Shown here: positions 9,931 through 21,700 of the stretch, in pieces
Layout: each line of letters begins with the position of its first letter
How positions within the stretch are numbered: the stretch's first letter is position 1
Assembly (NCBI GenBank): GCA_036023115.1
Contig: JAYKKT010000090.1
Coordinates: 33,402,001-33,466,000 of the forward strand
Length of the DNA stretch: 64,000 bases
DNA from: Brasenia schreberi
Lineage: Eukaryota; Streptophyta; Magnoliopsida; Nymphaeales; Cabombaceae
Direction: 5' to 3'
The notes under the pieces: model-generated
The model's database searches: none
What the model saw: only the letters and a program-made list of their open reading frames with translations
Told to the model about the DNA's origin: nothing
Position numbers and translations under genes: made by a program

Positions 9931-10139
9931 CTTTTCGTTCTTGTGTAATTCCTTCTTGAAGATCCCATGGTTCTGGGGCCACAGACATCCTGGGTCATCA
10001 GAATGTTGGCATTCATCCTAACATTCTCTCTGGATACAATCTTCGGTTGTTGTGACGCCCTAGCTAGTATCTTCTCTGCCATCGTCATCTCATGCTTATG
10101 AGAGACACCCCTTAGTCGATTCAATCAAACAAAGGAAAC
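9931..10139 (-). pseudogene. Isopropylmalate isomerase large subunit (LeuC/aconitase family), broken exon
   Basis: The minus strand encodes MTMAEKILARAS, then ENVRMNANILMTQDVCGP, then after a 1-base frameshift IFKKELHKNEK. This matches the start of the mature plant 3-isopropylmalate dehydratase large subunit (leucine biosynthesis, plastid), where the family has MT(M/E)KILARAS, a VLMTHDVCGP motif and GIFKKEFG. The exon is bordered by a good acceptor (TTTCTTTTGTAG, ending at 10140) and donor (AAG/GTATCA, at 9930). An in-frame TGA lies upstream of the conserved block, and the conserved HDVCGPG reads QDVCGPR. No other exons (FeS-binding cysteines, active site) are in the neighbourhood. I call it a gene fragment that has lost function. 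The identification rests on about 45 residues. Confidence 0.7.
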
Positions 10140-10616
10140 CTACAAAAGAAACGGGAAAAATCAACACGAAGGACTCTCGCGGAGCCGCTGATGATGGGGC
10201 CTTTGTTGCAGTTGTCGTGTAGCCATGATGACATGAAAGTGAGAAAAAAATAAGTAATGTTCAGGTTGACCTGGTTTTGATATAAAACCAACACAGGATA
10301 AACATTGTCTAAACACAAGCAATTTAAGACAAGGCATAGAAACCAAAGCAGACAATGTTAGAAAAGACAATCGTTATGTTTGGGTTGACCTGTTTGTTAG
10401 GAGACAAGGCAAGAACATGACACAAAACATAAAATCACCAACCTGCTCTGGAATGCTTGTGAAATTTGACATAGATTGGATCCCTAAAAGCTAATTGGAT
10501 GAGTTGCAATAGTATCAGGTCCAACTATAAGTTAGATCCAGGTTTTGTTTCAGGATGGTACAAACATAGAAACCTAATTTGGTTAGTGGATCCAAACCTA
10601 AATTTAACTCAAAGAT
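10140..10616. other. Intergenic DNA, nothing recognised
   Basis: AT-rich, with no reading frame of known type and no repeat structure beyond short homopolymers. Confidence 0.5.
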
Positions 10617-10842
10617 GCTGCCATCACTTAACTCCACTAATGTAAGGGATCACCATTGTATGGCCAGTCCTAAGCCTGAATAAAGGAGGGTTGTGGTAGG
10701 CTTACGACAGCGAGCATGACTTATTTACCATACCATGAATTCTACAAATTATGATAGGGTTATGTGAAAACAAAGAATCTATGTAGCCAATCCCATCTAG
10801 TATGGGGAAAGGCTTAGTAGTTGTTGTAGGCTGCCATCACTT
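10617..10842 (+). mobile_element. SINE-like internally deleted RTE derivative with 13-bp TSD
   Basis: A 200-bp element (10630-10829) begins with the LINE head (AACTCCACTAATGTAAGGGATC, here given up to GGGATC), runs through the conserved GGAGGGTTG...TAGGCTT block, then passes at about 10745 directly into the last 65 bp of the LINE (ACAAAGAATCTATGTAGCC ... GGCTTAGTAGTTGTTG). It is flanked by GCTGCCATCACTT at 10617-10629 and 10830-10842. It keeps both LINE ends and no coding sequence, so it must have moved with LINE-encoded proteins. Whether it arose by deletion of the LINE or the LINE took its head from a SINE is open. Confidence 0.85.
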
Positions 10843-10924
10843 GAGGTCCTATTCTTTCTTTCTTTCTTTTTCGAAGGCTAAAGCCAGATGTGACACTATT
10901 GGCCTAAAACAAAGCTATTTATGT

Positions 10925-11168
10925 GACATGGATGCATATCTACAACAACAACTAAGTCTTTTCTCATACTAGATGGGGTCGGCTACATGGATTCTTTGTT
11001 TCCACAGAGCCCTATCGTAATTTGTAGAATCCATTGTAAATAAGTCCAATAAAGCTTTATGCTGGCTGTCGGAAGCCTAACGCAACCCTCCTCCTTTATT
11101 CGGGCTTGGGACTGGCCATGCTGGGTGATCCCTTATATTGTGCGGAGTTAGACATGGATGCATATCTA
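10925..11168 (-). mobile_element. SINE-like internally deleted RTE derivative with 18-bp TSD
   Basis: The second member of the 200-bp family, on the minus strand (10943-11150). The (TTG)n end is at the left (CAACAACAACTAAG) and the AACTCCGC head at the right. It is bounded by GACATGGATGCATATCTA at 10925-10942 and 11151-11168, a perfect 18-bp TSD. Its internal join between LINE head and LINE tail is at the same place as in the copy at 10.6 kb, so the two belong to one amplified family and are not independent deletions. Confidence 0.87.
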
Positions 11169-12663
11169 TAAATAAAAAATATATAGATATCTGGGACATA
11201 GCTATGCACATGCCAACCTTGGCATGCACACCGTTGAAGGTTTGAATTCAATAGAATGACTCCTCAACTAGGAGTGACTTTTGCAGTGTATAGATACAGC
11301 AGTTACCATGAGTGACAAAAGAAGGAGAATGTTTGTCCGAACTTGCCTCCCATAAAACTGGAAAATAATCATGACAACAAGAGGTCTCTCTATCACTATT
11401 TTGAAGGAACGAGTGCTGGGAATGGCTGGCACAGGATTTGAGCCTTCATGCAGCCTCTAGCCCCCAACGTAACCCAATGAAAGCAATGAGGATGATGATT
11501 CTCAGTGCACCTCATTCAATGTTCACCTCTTCAAAGAAGTAGCTGACCGTGCTCTCAAAATTCTGGTATAGATGCACCAAAGTAATTCGAAGACAGTGAG
11601 CCTGAAGCCTCATGTAGCAAAGAAGGAACTAGCTGAGATTGAACGCTCCCAGAACAATGAAGTTTCGCAACCCACAATAATTTTCACGGAGAAATTCATG
11701 CGCCCAATAAAAGCATAGAAGACATGGAAATCCTATAAGCCAGACCAGTTTGTTACGCACCAAAGAGAGTCCATAAAAGCCAAACATGTGAAAGAACAAA
11801 GACAAATGCTTCAATGTTCATAAACTAGTGTCGCTATGTCTCAGCTGTGAAGCTACTAGCTGAAAAGGTATGATTACATTCGTCCAAATCCACCTCAAAT
11901 GCTATCTGAACAAGCCAATGTTTAGAGTCCATAGAAATCTTGAGAATTTCAGAATTTGCATCATAAGAAGGGGAAACAAATGGAGTAAACAGCAGAAGAA
12001 ACGCAAAGCAAACAGTCTCTGGAGTTCATCTGAAGCGAAATCTAACAAAATGGGAGAATAATCGCAAGCATCTTGAATCGTAACGGCGATTGGCAAAAGA
12101 AAAGAGAAAATGAAAGACATTCTCTAGGGCCTCGAATTTCGCTAATAGGCAATAAAGACAAAGCAAAAGGGGGTGTGAAATCTCCAGGGTTCTAAGCTCT
12201 GATGAAGAATCGATGGTACAAGGGTGACAAAACAAAGATGGGAAAGATAAAACCCAGAATTTTGATTCTGTGAAAACAAAGATGTGGAGGATAAACTAAA
12301 CTGAAGGATCGAGAAAAAACCTAACCCTGGATTGCTCTCCATTCTTTTTCTTATTTCTTTGACCCAAAGAAATGCAACAAAACACCAAACCACTTTCCCA
12401 AGAGAACATTGTTCGTCGCACTTATCTGTAGGGTGTCGAATTGTAACGACGAACCAACAACGGAAACAGAGAAAGGAGAATGGCAGGGTGGGGTGGGGAT
12501 GCATGCAATCGAATTACGAACTCAGATTAGAAAAAAAGGAAATGAAGGTTGCATTTCTAGGATTTCCTATCATGATCATCGCATAACGAACAGAACCGAC
12601 GAGGAGGGAAGGTTAAGTAAAAGGAGAAGAAGGGAAGAACAAGAAATGGGGGAGGGTACGGAC
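11169..12663. other. Intergenic DNA, no gene seen
   Basis: The long open frames here (for example minus 12142-12504) have no domain or biased codon pattern. The part next to 12664 on the minus strand would be intron if the exon at 12664-12864 is real. Confidence 0.45.
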
Positions 12664-12864
12664 CTTGCAGAAGAAGTCAAGAAAGGGCTGCACCTCCGTC
12701 TGGATAGCGTAGCGGATGTTGCGGAGGAGGTCGAGTCGTATGCAGAAGAGGCCGTTCTCCTTGTTGCCTAGAGTGAGCACTTGACCTTGAGGAGCCAGAC
12801 GGTCGTTGGGCACCTTGTGCTCAGCGCGGTCGCTGAACTGTGGATTCATCAACCGCATCAGCAT
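12664..12864 (-). CDS. Unrecognised candidate exon (67 codons)
   Basis: The minus-strand frame begins MLMRLMNPQFSDRAEHK, continues with NGLFCIRLDLLRN and ends QTEVQPFLDFFCK exactly at a GTCCGT splice donor (12658-12663); 201 nt gives 67 full codons. The composition is protein-like and the GC content is well above the surroundings. Just upstream, in another frame, MQTRLQLRDSIEVLHTLEH also looks coding but ends at a stop next to this start, which suggests a frameshift or a fragment. I do not recognise the family and found no downstream exon. It could be the first exon of a truncated gene. Confidence 0.35.
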
Positions 12865-12980
12865 TTCAGGAACCCGAGATGTTCTAAAGTGTGCAAGACC
12901 TCGATGCTATCCCGCAACTGCAGCCTCGTCTGCATCGCCGCACGCAACCAAAGAACCCAACCCGTTGGTCATTTCTGTAT

Positions 12981-14182
<1,202 letters not shown>

Positions 14183-14578
14183 ATAGCCAACCTGTATAGG
14201 GATCAACTAACAAGTTGAATGAGCTTGATAACCCGGTGTGCCTCCGGCATTGGCCTTTCCACTGTACCCATTTCGAAGTATAGCAATTGTGATCTTAGTT
14301 CCACCGTGATGATTTATTTAGAAGTATTAGAATGCGACACGGCATGAGGACGTAAAAGCCAACTCTTTTTTCAAAGATAAATTTTCGTGTAGTTCCTTGG
14401 GAGATAGAAAATTCAACACTAACACATACAACAAAATGGTCATGCTATATAGCCTAATTGAAAGAATAGTCGATGATGTTGGAAGTATATTAAGTATAAT
14501 TACTGGCTGCTTATGAATAAGTATATGTTGTGAAAACGTTAGAAGGTGTTCCAAATTATGCTCAAATACTAGACTTGC

Positions 14579-14634
<56 letters not shown>

Positions 14635-14706
14635 GAAAGGCATTGTTAGACATAATAATCTGTCAAAAAGATTCGGTCTAGCAGTGCATTTTCTTAAGGG
14701 GAACTT

Positions 14707-14965
14707 TTAAAACTAAGCATAGGCCGAATTGGAGCCAGACCCTACGGTTGAGCTGGAACAGGAACCGCTTAACTGGCCCTGAACCGTAACCAAAAGGGTA
14801 ACCCCAGGTTTAGTGAAGGTCTGGGTTGCTCATGAAACTGGAATCCAACCAACAGTTCAAATCACCGGTTCCAGTCCAATTTTATAGGCCTTTCCTGTTT
14901 TTTTTTTTTTGCTTCAAATTGAAACCATAACCAGAATAGCTAGTTCCATGTCTAGTTAAAACTAA
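14707..14965. mobile_element. Possible hAT-like relic flanked by 10-bp repeats
   Basis: TTAAAACTAA occurs at 14707-14716 and 14956-14965. The 239 bp between them is rich in GGAACCG/CCGGTT-type words like the hAT element at 46.9 kb, and its right end reads CCATGTCTAG, close to that element's terminus. The left terminus does not match, so the call is weak. Confidence 0.3.
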
Positions 14966-14969
14966 CAAC

Positions 14970-15808
14970 AGCTCAGAAGCTAGCAAGAGCAAAACTTTTT
15001 ATATATGAGCGCGGTGCATATTTCAAAAGTCTCACCTCATGTACCCAAACTTGTATAATTGAGATTTGATAGATGTCATCTAAATATAGTTTATGCATGT
15101 TGACATATTTTTCAAATTTTACTCCTCTCTCTTTATATATTCAAGTTCATCCTTTGCTTTTGGAAGTCATTAGTATAATTTAAGTTTTTAAAAGATTTTG
15201 AAAAAGGTATAAAAGCATTATGTTCGTTCTATTCGAAAGTAATAGATGAGCATGAGCAAAACTACCAAAAGTGTATAAAATCTAATAACTCATATATGTA
15301 TATATACACACATATATATATATAAGCTTGGAATATTCTTAGTATCAGATTCGAGTATACAACCTGAAGTAAAGTTTTTTTCCATCCATACAGAAAGTGG
15401 ACTAGGTCTAAGGGAAGTCCAGCTGCATCGAGCCTGAACTGGGAGCCTTTTCCAGTTTTGTATCTGCCATGCTACCCACTACGAGCCTTGTCAACTTCGG
15501 TCGTTTCTTCTCCTTCGTGAAAACCAATCTCTCCTATTTCGTGCATAGTCTATCTTCTCTTGGACAGGTCTGTTAGACTACAGCTGGTTAAATTATCCTA
15601 TAATAAAAGTAGTCTTTTAATTATATATTTAAAAGCCTTCTCAAGTTTGAGAATCGTGGATCGGATTATTCCACTACATGTCAATGAGAGTCATTTGGGA
15701 GCTTCAATGATCAATAGCTCACTAACTACGTAATTTTGAATCCATAAGGAATCATATATGCTTATTGTTATACCATGTAGAACAAATATGCCTGTCAAAT
15801 AGCCAACA

Positions 15809-15849
<41 letters not shown>

Positions 15850-16278
15850 TGTGTGTGCAAGTACGTGTGTCTATCTGCGTGTGAATTGAAATGGGCAGTA
15901 AAAGTTCATACAAGCATGCAAGAACAGACTTCTTTCAGTTGGCAAAGTGACCACACCATCCATAACAGAACCAGCTCTTGGAGCACCAAAATCTAATGTG
16001 TGTGGGTATTTTTATGCTTTTAACATTTGCCACTTCTTAAATCGGATTTCAAAATTTTAACCCACAATTCCAATAACATAGAATTCCTCTTATTAGATTA
16101 TTTCAAAAAATTTTGGTTTGTTCACTCTCCCTCTCTCTCACACACACAAAGACACGCACATACATGTATGTGTGTGAAAATGCTCCCTCGTAGTGTTAGC
16201 AGGCACTACTAGCTGTGGGCCATGAGACCCTAAAAGGCATATTTCTGTGTCAACCCACACCGGGGCCAGCGGAAACAA

Positions 16279-16328
<50 letters not shown>

Positions 16329-16620
16329 ATGCAACAATTATTTCTAGTTGCTCCAACACCTTCTTTTGAATGTATGTCTTATTTATTTAGCTTTAAAATC
16401 ATATTAAATGTAAATAACTGCACCCATGACTCTCATTGCTGGGAATCAATTCCAGATAAACTTTAAGTTGAAGTTTATGTAATTGACAACCAAAGGCGCA
16501 GCATATTTGTGATCTACCAACCCAACTTGCTAATAATTAGAAGAAAAATAACATCGAACCACCATAAATCATCCAACTAGAGACATAGTTTGGTGGTGGC
16601 TACCTTTTGATATTTTGTTG
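14970..16620. other. Intergenic DNA with microsatellites
   Basis: No gene recognised. It contains (CT)n at 15812-15844 and (TA)n at 16282-16324. Confidence 0.5.
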
Positions 16621-16623
16621 AAT

Positions 16624-17005
16624 ATGTCTGTGACAGAAATGAAGATGTTGAGATGTATGAGTGGTCATGTAAGAAAAGACCATATACATAATGAGGTTAT
16701 TAGAAACAAATTAGGAGTGGCACCAATAGAGGATAAAATGAGAGAATATCGTTTAAGATGGTTTGGATATATAGAAAGAAGATCAAAAGAAGAACATGTA
16801 AGAATGTATTGAAAAACTAAATTTAGAAAGTATTAAAAGAGACAGAGAACAACTACAAAAGCGTTGGAAAGAAACAATAAAGAATGATCTAGCTTATTGT
16901 GAGTTAACTGCTAATATGGCACACGATAGGGATCTGTGGAAACAAAGAATCCATGTAGCCGACCGTCTAGTATGAGAAAAGGCTTAGTTGTCGTTGTTGT
17001 TGTTT
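16624..17005 (+). mobile_element. 5'-truncated RTE LINE (last about 380 bp)
   Basis: The sequence starts inside the RT C-terminal domain ([19 protein letters not shown]) and runs to the (TTG)n-like tail TTGTCGTTGTTGTTGTTTG. A premature stop follows HVRMY and the later frame is shifted. The short length fits the usual 5' truncation of LINE copies. No clear TSD could be recognised. Confidence 0.85.
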
Positions 17006-17116
17006 GCTTCATGTAACCACGCCCAAAAACGGGTCTGACTAATGGGTTGGCATTGAAATGTTTAATTCACAAAATGTGACAACAATACCGTTGAATTTTA
17101 ATTTGTTGACTCGAGT

Positions 17117-17507
17117 TAGGGGTGCTCATGGTTCGGTTCTAGCCCTAATCTCGAACCAAGACCAAAATGGTATTCTTGGTTCTTAGTCTTTAGAGAAAGA
17201 AATTAAACCATGTCATGGCCTGAACCAAAATGGATCCACGGTTCTGATTTGGTCCGAACCATGAATAACAGTTCTACTAATTTTAGGATTTGACTGAACA
17301 CAAAATATTATGCCATGAGATTATTTGCAGCTACAACCACCTTTTATTTGTACATGAGGTTATAAAACTCATATGTATATATATCGGTTTGGTTCTCATG
17401 GTCCAGTTTTAACATGATAACTGAACCGTTAGTATTTTTTCCCATCAGAATCGAACTAGACCAAACCGTTCAACATCTAGAACCTGGTGGTTCCTTGAAC
17501 ACCCCTA
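17117..17507. mobile_element. Possible non-autonomous hAT-like element
   Basis: The ends read TAGGGGTGCTCATGG and, inverted, TAGGGGTGTTCAAGG (13 of 15 identical), with internal GGTTCGGTTC / GAACCATG-type words. No matching 8-bp TSD is seen, so the superfamily call is tentative. Its right end lies inside, and is repeated by, the tandem duplication at 17466-17957. Confidence 0.4.
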
Positions 17508-17957
17508 GTTGTTGATTTTACTCGATGTTAGGCCTATGTGTCTTTATGAAACAGATCTTGACACGAAAACCTGTTTCGATAACATTGGTTAAGACCTCTT
17601 TTTTATGAGAAAATGCTGGGGTAATTTCTCTGATTTTCCAGAAAAAGTCAATTACATCAACTACAATAAGGTGGGTCGAGTTGTTTGCATCACAAGGTTT
17701 GTCTTACCAAGCCGTTCAACATCTAGAACCTGGTGATTCCTTGAACACCCCTAGTTGTTGATTTTACTCGATGTTAGGCCTATGTGTCTTTATGGAACAG
17801 CTCTTGACACGAAAACCTGTTTCGACAACATTGGTTAAGACCTCTTTTTTATGAGAAAATGCTGGGGTAATTTCTCTGATTTTCCAGAAAAAGTCAATTA
17901 CATCAACTACAATAAGGTGGGTCGAGTTGTTTGCATCACAAGGTTTGTCTTACCAAG
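17466..17957 (+). repeat. Tandem duplication, two 246-bp units
   Basis: Unit 1 is 17466-17711 and unit 2 is 17712-17957. They differ at only about five positions (for example GAAACAGATC versus GGAACAGCTC). Each unit starts at CCGTTCAACATCTAGAACC and ends at GTCTTACCAAG. The duplication repeats the right terminus of the hAT-like element together with about 200 bp of flank, so it is younger than that insertion. Confidence 0.95.
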
Positions 17958-18766
17958 TCAAGAATTCTCCCGGCTTATAAGCCAGGGACGGATGACTTTA
18001 TCATGTCTTCCACGTGTTCGAGCCGAGTCGCCTCAGGTTCATGTCAAGAACAGGTCAACCCGAACATGCACAAGTCGATCAACGGCGCCACAGCTACACA
18101 TGTACCCCTCGAAAATTGAACCCCCCATCTGCAAGTGGGCATCAGAATGGAGTGGGGCTGCATCCATATTAACTTATAGTTGGGTGCTTAAACGGCAATA
18201 TTTATGAGCTATTTAAAAAGCGGGGAGAATGAGAGAACAATTCCCGGTCAAATTCTCCTTGCATTCGCTTCAATAATATCCAATCTCCAAAGCTCCTCCA
18301 ATTTTAGAAAATCCCTTTAACTTCTCGTTCTCCGTCTTAGCCTGGAACTCCAAGGATTCCCAAAACCTTCCCCCACTAAATTTGGCCTGCACGTCTTGTT
18401 CCCCACATTTCAAGATGTCCTCTTTCTCCCAATTCCTGTTTGATGCCCTCCTCTTGTTTCCTGTTCCTTCTTCTTCCTCCCCCCCCCATAGACTCAAGCC
18501 TCTCACTGTTTCTCCATTGATTTGGAGAAACAGGGCATCCAGAGAGGACGATTCTTGGTGGATTTCTGTGTTAAAATGGACTAGTTTCGTGCAACTTGTT
18601 GAGACAGTGGAGTTTGGGAAAGTTGGTGCATGGCAATTCGCTCATTCTTGATCTGAAATCTGGTTGGTGAAGGATAATTCGGTTGTTTGTTGTTGGCAGT
18701 CGTTACTTTTGTGATATTGTGGGGTATTGGTGTTTGGCATAGCGGGTGGAAACAGGGCTTGCAGAA
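17958..18766 (+). promoter_or_regulatory. Upstream and leader region of the RLCK-VII kinase gene
   Basis: No separate gene. From about 18270 the sequence becomes pyrimidine-rich (TTCTCGTTCTCC, CTCCTCTTGTTTCC), typical of a plant 5' leader, and leads to the ATG at 18767. Two ATGs at 18382 and 18727 are upstream and out of the kinase frame. The transcription start is not determined. Confidence 0.4.
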
Positions 18767-21700
18767 ATGAGCTGCTTCCCTTGTTTTTCATCCGAGAAAG
18801 CAGCAAACGATTCCGAGAACAATTTGTCAGAAACAGATTCCGGTATGCACTCCCTTTTCTATTTCTCTCTTTTTTTTGGTTCTTTTCAGTGATATTCGAA
18901 ATTGTTGATAACTTTAGAGGTTTTCTGTTTGCCCGTTCATTCGTTGTAAACTTGTTGGTAAGTTGAGCGCTCCGTGTGATATATCGGAAATTTGCCGAAT
19001 TCTACTGAGACCTAATTCGTAATGCATCATGAAAGTTTCGCTATGAGGAACGTGCCTAAAAGAGTGCGGTACATAGCTTAGGGTTTTGAAAGTATCAATT
19101 TCTTCAATTAAGAAATCTCAAAATCCAAAAGAAATGAGAGGTACCTATTACATATATATAATTCACTGATAGGAACGTTTATTCAATAAAACTAGTGTAT
19201 CATCAGCAAAATAAACCAACGTTTTCATAACTCAAAATTTTCAAACTTAAATATAGAAAAAGCCAGAGCTTATCACGGAAAATTTATAATAATCAGCAAG
19301 ATCATCTTTTTCCTCTTTGTTATTATCCTCATCTTCTTGCGATGCTTTTCTTTCTTCTTCTTCTTTTCCTTCTCCTTCTAAGACCTTTGTAAGCTTTGTT
19401 GTTTGTGCTCCTTCTAAGTTGGTCCATCTATTAGTACTTTAGGTTCCTCTTAGATTCATTTTGCCAAGATTCAAACTTTTCTAGGTCGATAAAATCAAAG
19501 AGTTTGTTTGCGCTGTTCTAGAAAATAACCTGCAATTGCCTAGAGATGCAATCTCATGATAGATAAAAGATTAGATGGACTCACTTTAGGCATTTAACTA
19601 GAAGGCTTTAACTAAATTACTCTCATGTAACCATTCTTTTTATCACACAGAAACAAGGTCATTGAGTTTTTTGTGATTCAGTTTCTCATATGAGTTTGTT
19701 TGAAGACAATCTAATTTCAGTAATTTGTCATATACTGAAATGTACTACATGGTTACCGCAAACACTGCATGTGAAAGTTTTTAAGTATAGGCTCCTTACT
19801 CCAAACCTACTCCATATATCTACCACAAGAATACTATAAATAATAAGGGGCATTCTTGTAGAAGTGTATGGACAATTTGTAATTTAAATTACATGGACAT
19901 ATTGTAGGATGAATCCGCAAGGCTACTGGCCTTCCAAGGTCAGAAGACCGTCATTCATGAGTCTCCCACAAACAATGCGATCATCTACCACATTGCAATG
20001 AAGGGCTAATATACCTATTCAATCTATTATTACCTTATTTGTCTAAGTAGTTAGTATCATCTGAGTGTTGGCGACTATCTTAATGGTGGAGTGGATTTAA
20101 GTAACTTGTTGCAACATAAATAGGTTGGTGTCGGCTTTTGCCAAAAGTTGCATACAACGTTCAGCCTACTCTCTGACTGGATTGCATTGTGAAGCTAGAG
20201 CTTTGAATATCATTTTTATTAAATGTATCTCAAATTGAAATAAAAATGATATTCAAAGCTCTGTTGAGATACACCATTGTAACATAGAATCTAAGGTTTT
20301 GCTTTGTTGAGATACATCATTGATACTCAAATTGAAATAAAAATGATACCTCAAGTTCACCATTGAAGTTGAGAAATGAGTGAACCGTCCTCGTTAACTC
20401 CAAAAGTGCAAAATCTCAGGATACACGTACACAAATGCTAAAAGAAATTGAAATAAACAAAAGGATTCTTAAGTTTCTCTTTACATGTTGCTTAAGTTGC
20501 ATAGAATCTAGGTGTCTGACTTTTACCGCTCATATCCTAAATGTAGTTTTTTTCCATTGAGGTGGAGTTTCTAATTTTCTATCATATGATACAACATCAA
20601 ATTGTACCATATGGTGGATATGTTTACACCAAGACTTGTGTTCTATGTTACAATGGTTAAGTGTATCACTCAATTGCAATGCCATGTATTGGTTCATATT
20701 GTACGGTATGGACTGATGTAAAACTCACTCGAATTCGATATTGCAACTTAAGGAAATTCACGGAAAAGTATGAGGTTAGAGGCTCCACATTTTTATTGCC
20801 TTTTGCACGATGAAAGCCATTGTCCTGCAAACAAATAAAGTTGCTTCATGAATTATGAATTCACCAACACTGTGGATTAGAGCAACCATATGCACAAATA
20901 AAGCGATTAACAGGTTACATGGTCCTACTTTATCCAGAGAAACTCAGGGTGCATTTGAATTGGAGTGGTTTTGAAAAGTTAAAGTTATCCTCTAACTCAA
21001 ATCCTAATCTTTGAACTTCACCTTGTTATTAATCCTCCAAATGTCTGTTTACATTTCCTATCTCATCAGGTGGTTTTGAGTTTCTCTACGCATGAAAACA
21101 TAACAAGTAGGCACATGTAACTTCCGAGAATTGGAGACATGAAAAGAAGAAGGTGTTGGTACATATAAGATGGATATGAATTCTTTGCATCCATATTCTC
21201 ATGTGAGTTACGGAGAATAGCTAAGCACAGCCGTACTAAAATCTTTCTTGCATCAACTAAAACTTAAGAAAATAATGAGTTATCATTGGAAAGTGAAGAT
21301 AAAGTTGAAGGTAAAGTTTCCTTTTTGTTCTTTTGTTGAGAGAAAGAATGAAAGATGAAAATACCCAAAACAGGACATACTTTAAACAACTTGAGAAAAG
21401 TCATGAAAGAAACTGTGTCACATGCGACCTTAGGTATGAGAATCTTAGTTGGGGCTCTTAAAGGAAGAAGGTCCCTTTATTTGCTAAGTGGGTTTGCCAT
21501 AAGGTTGTAACAACTTTGCTTATGAAATGGTTCTTGTGGTTTGATTTTTCTATTTTCTTTTTATGGCAATGAATGCAGAAAACACCAAGCAAAAGACAAA
21601 TGATAATTCTGCCAATGGAAATATTTCAGCACAAACATTCACATTCCGGGAATTAGCTGCTGCAACCATGAACTTCCGACCTGAGTGCCTGTTAGGTGAA

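Noticed and set aside
12142..12771. Several overlapping ORFs of about 120 aa on both strands
   Set aside because: No domain, no splice-compatible structure except the exon at 12664-12864, and composition like random AT-rich DNA.
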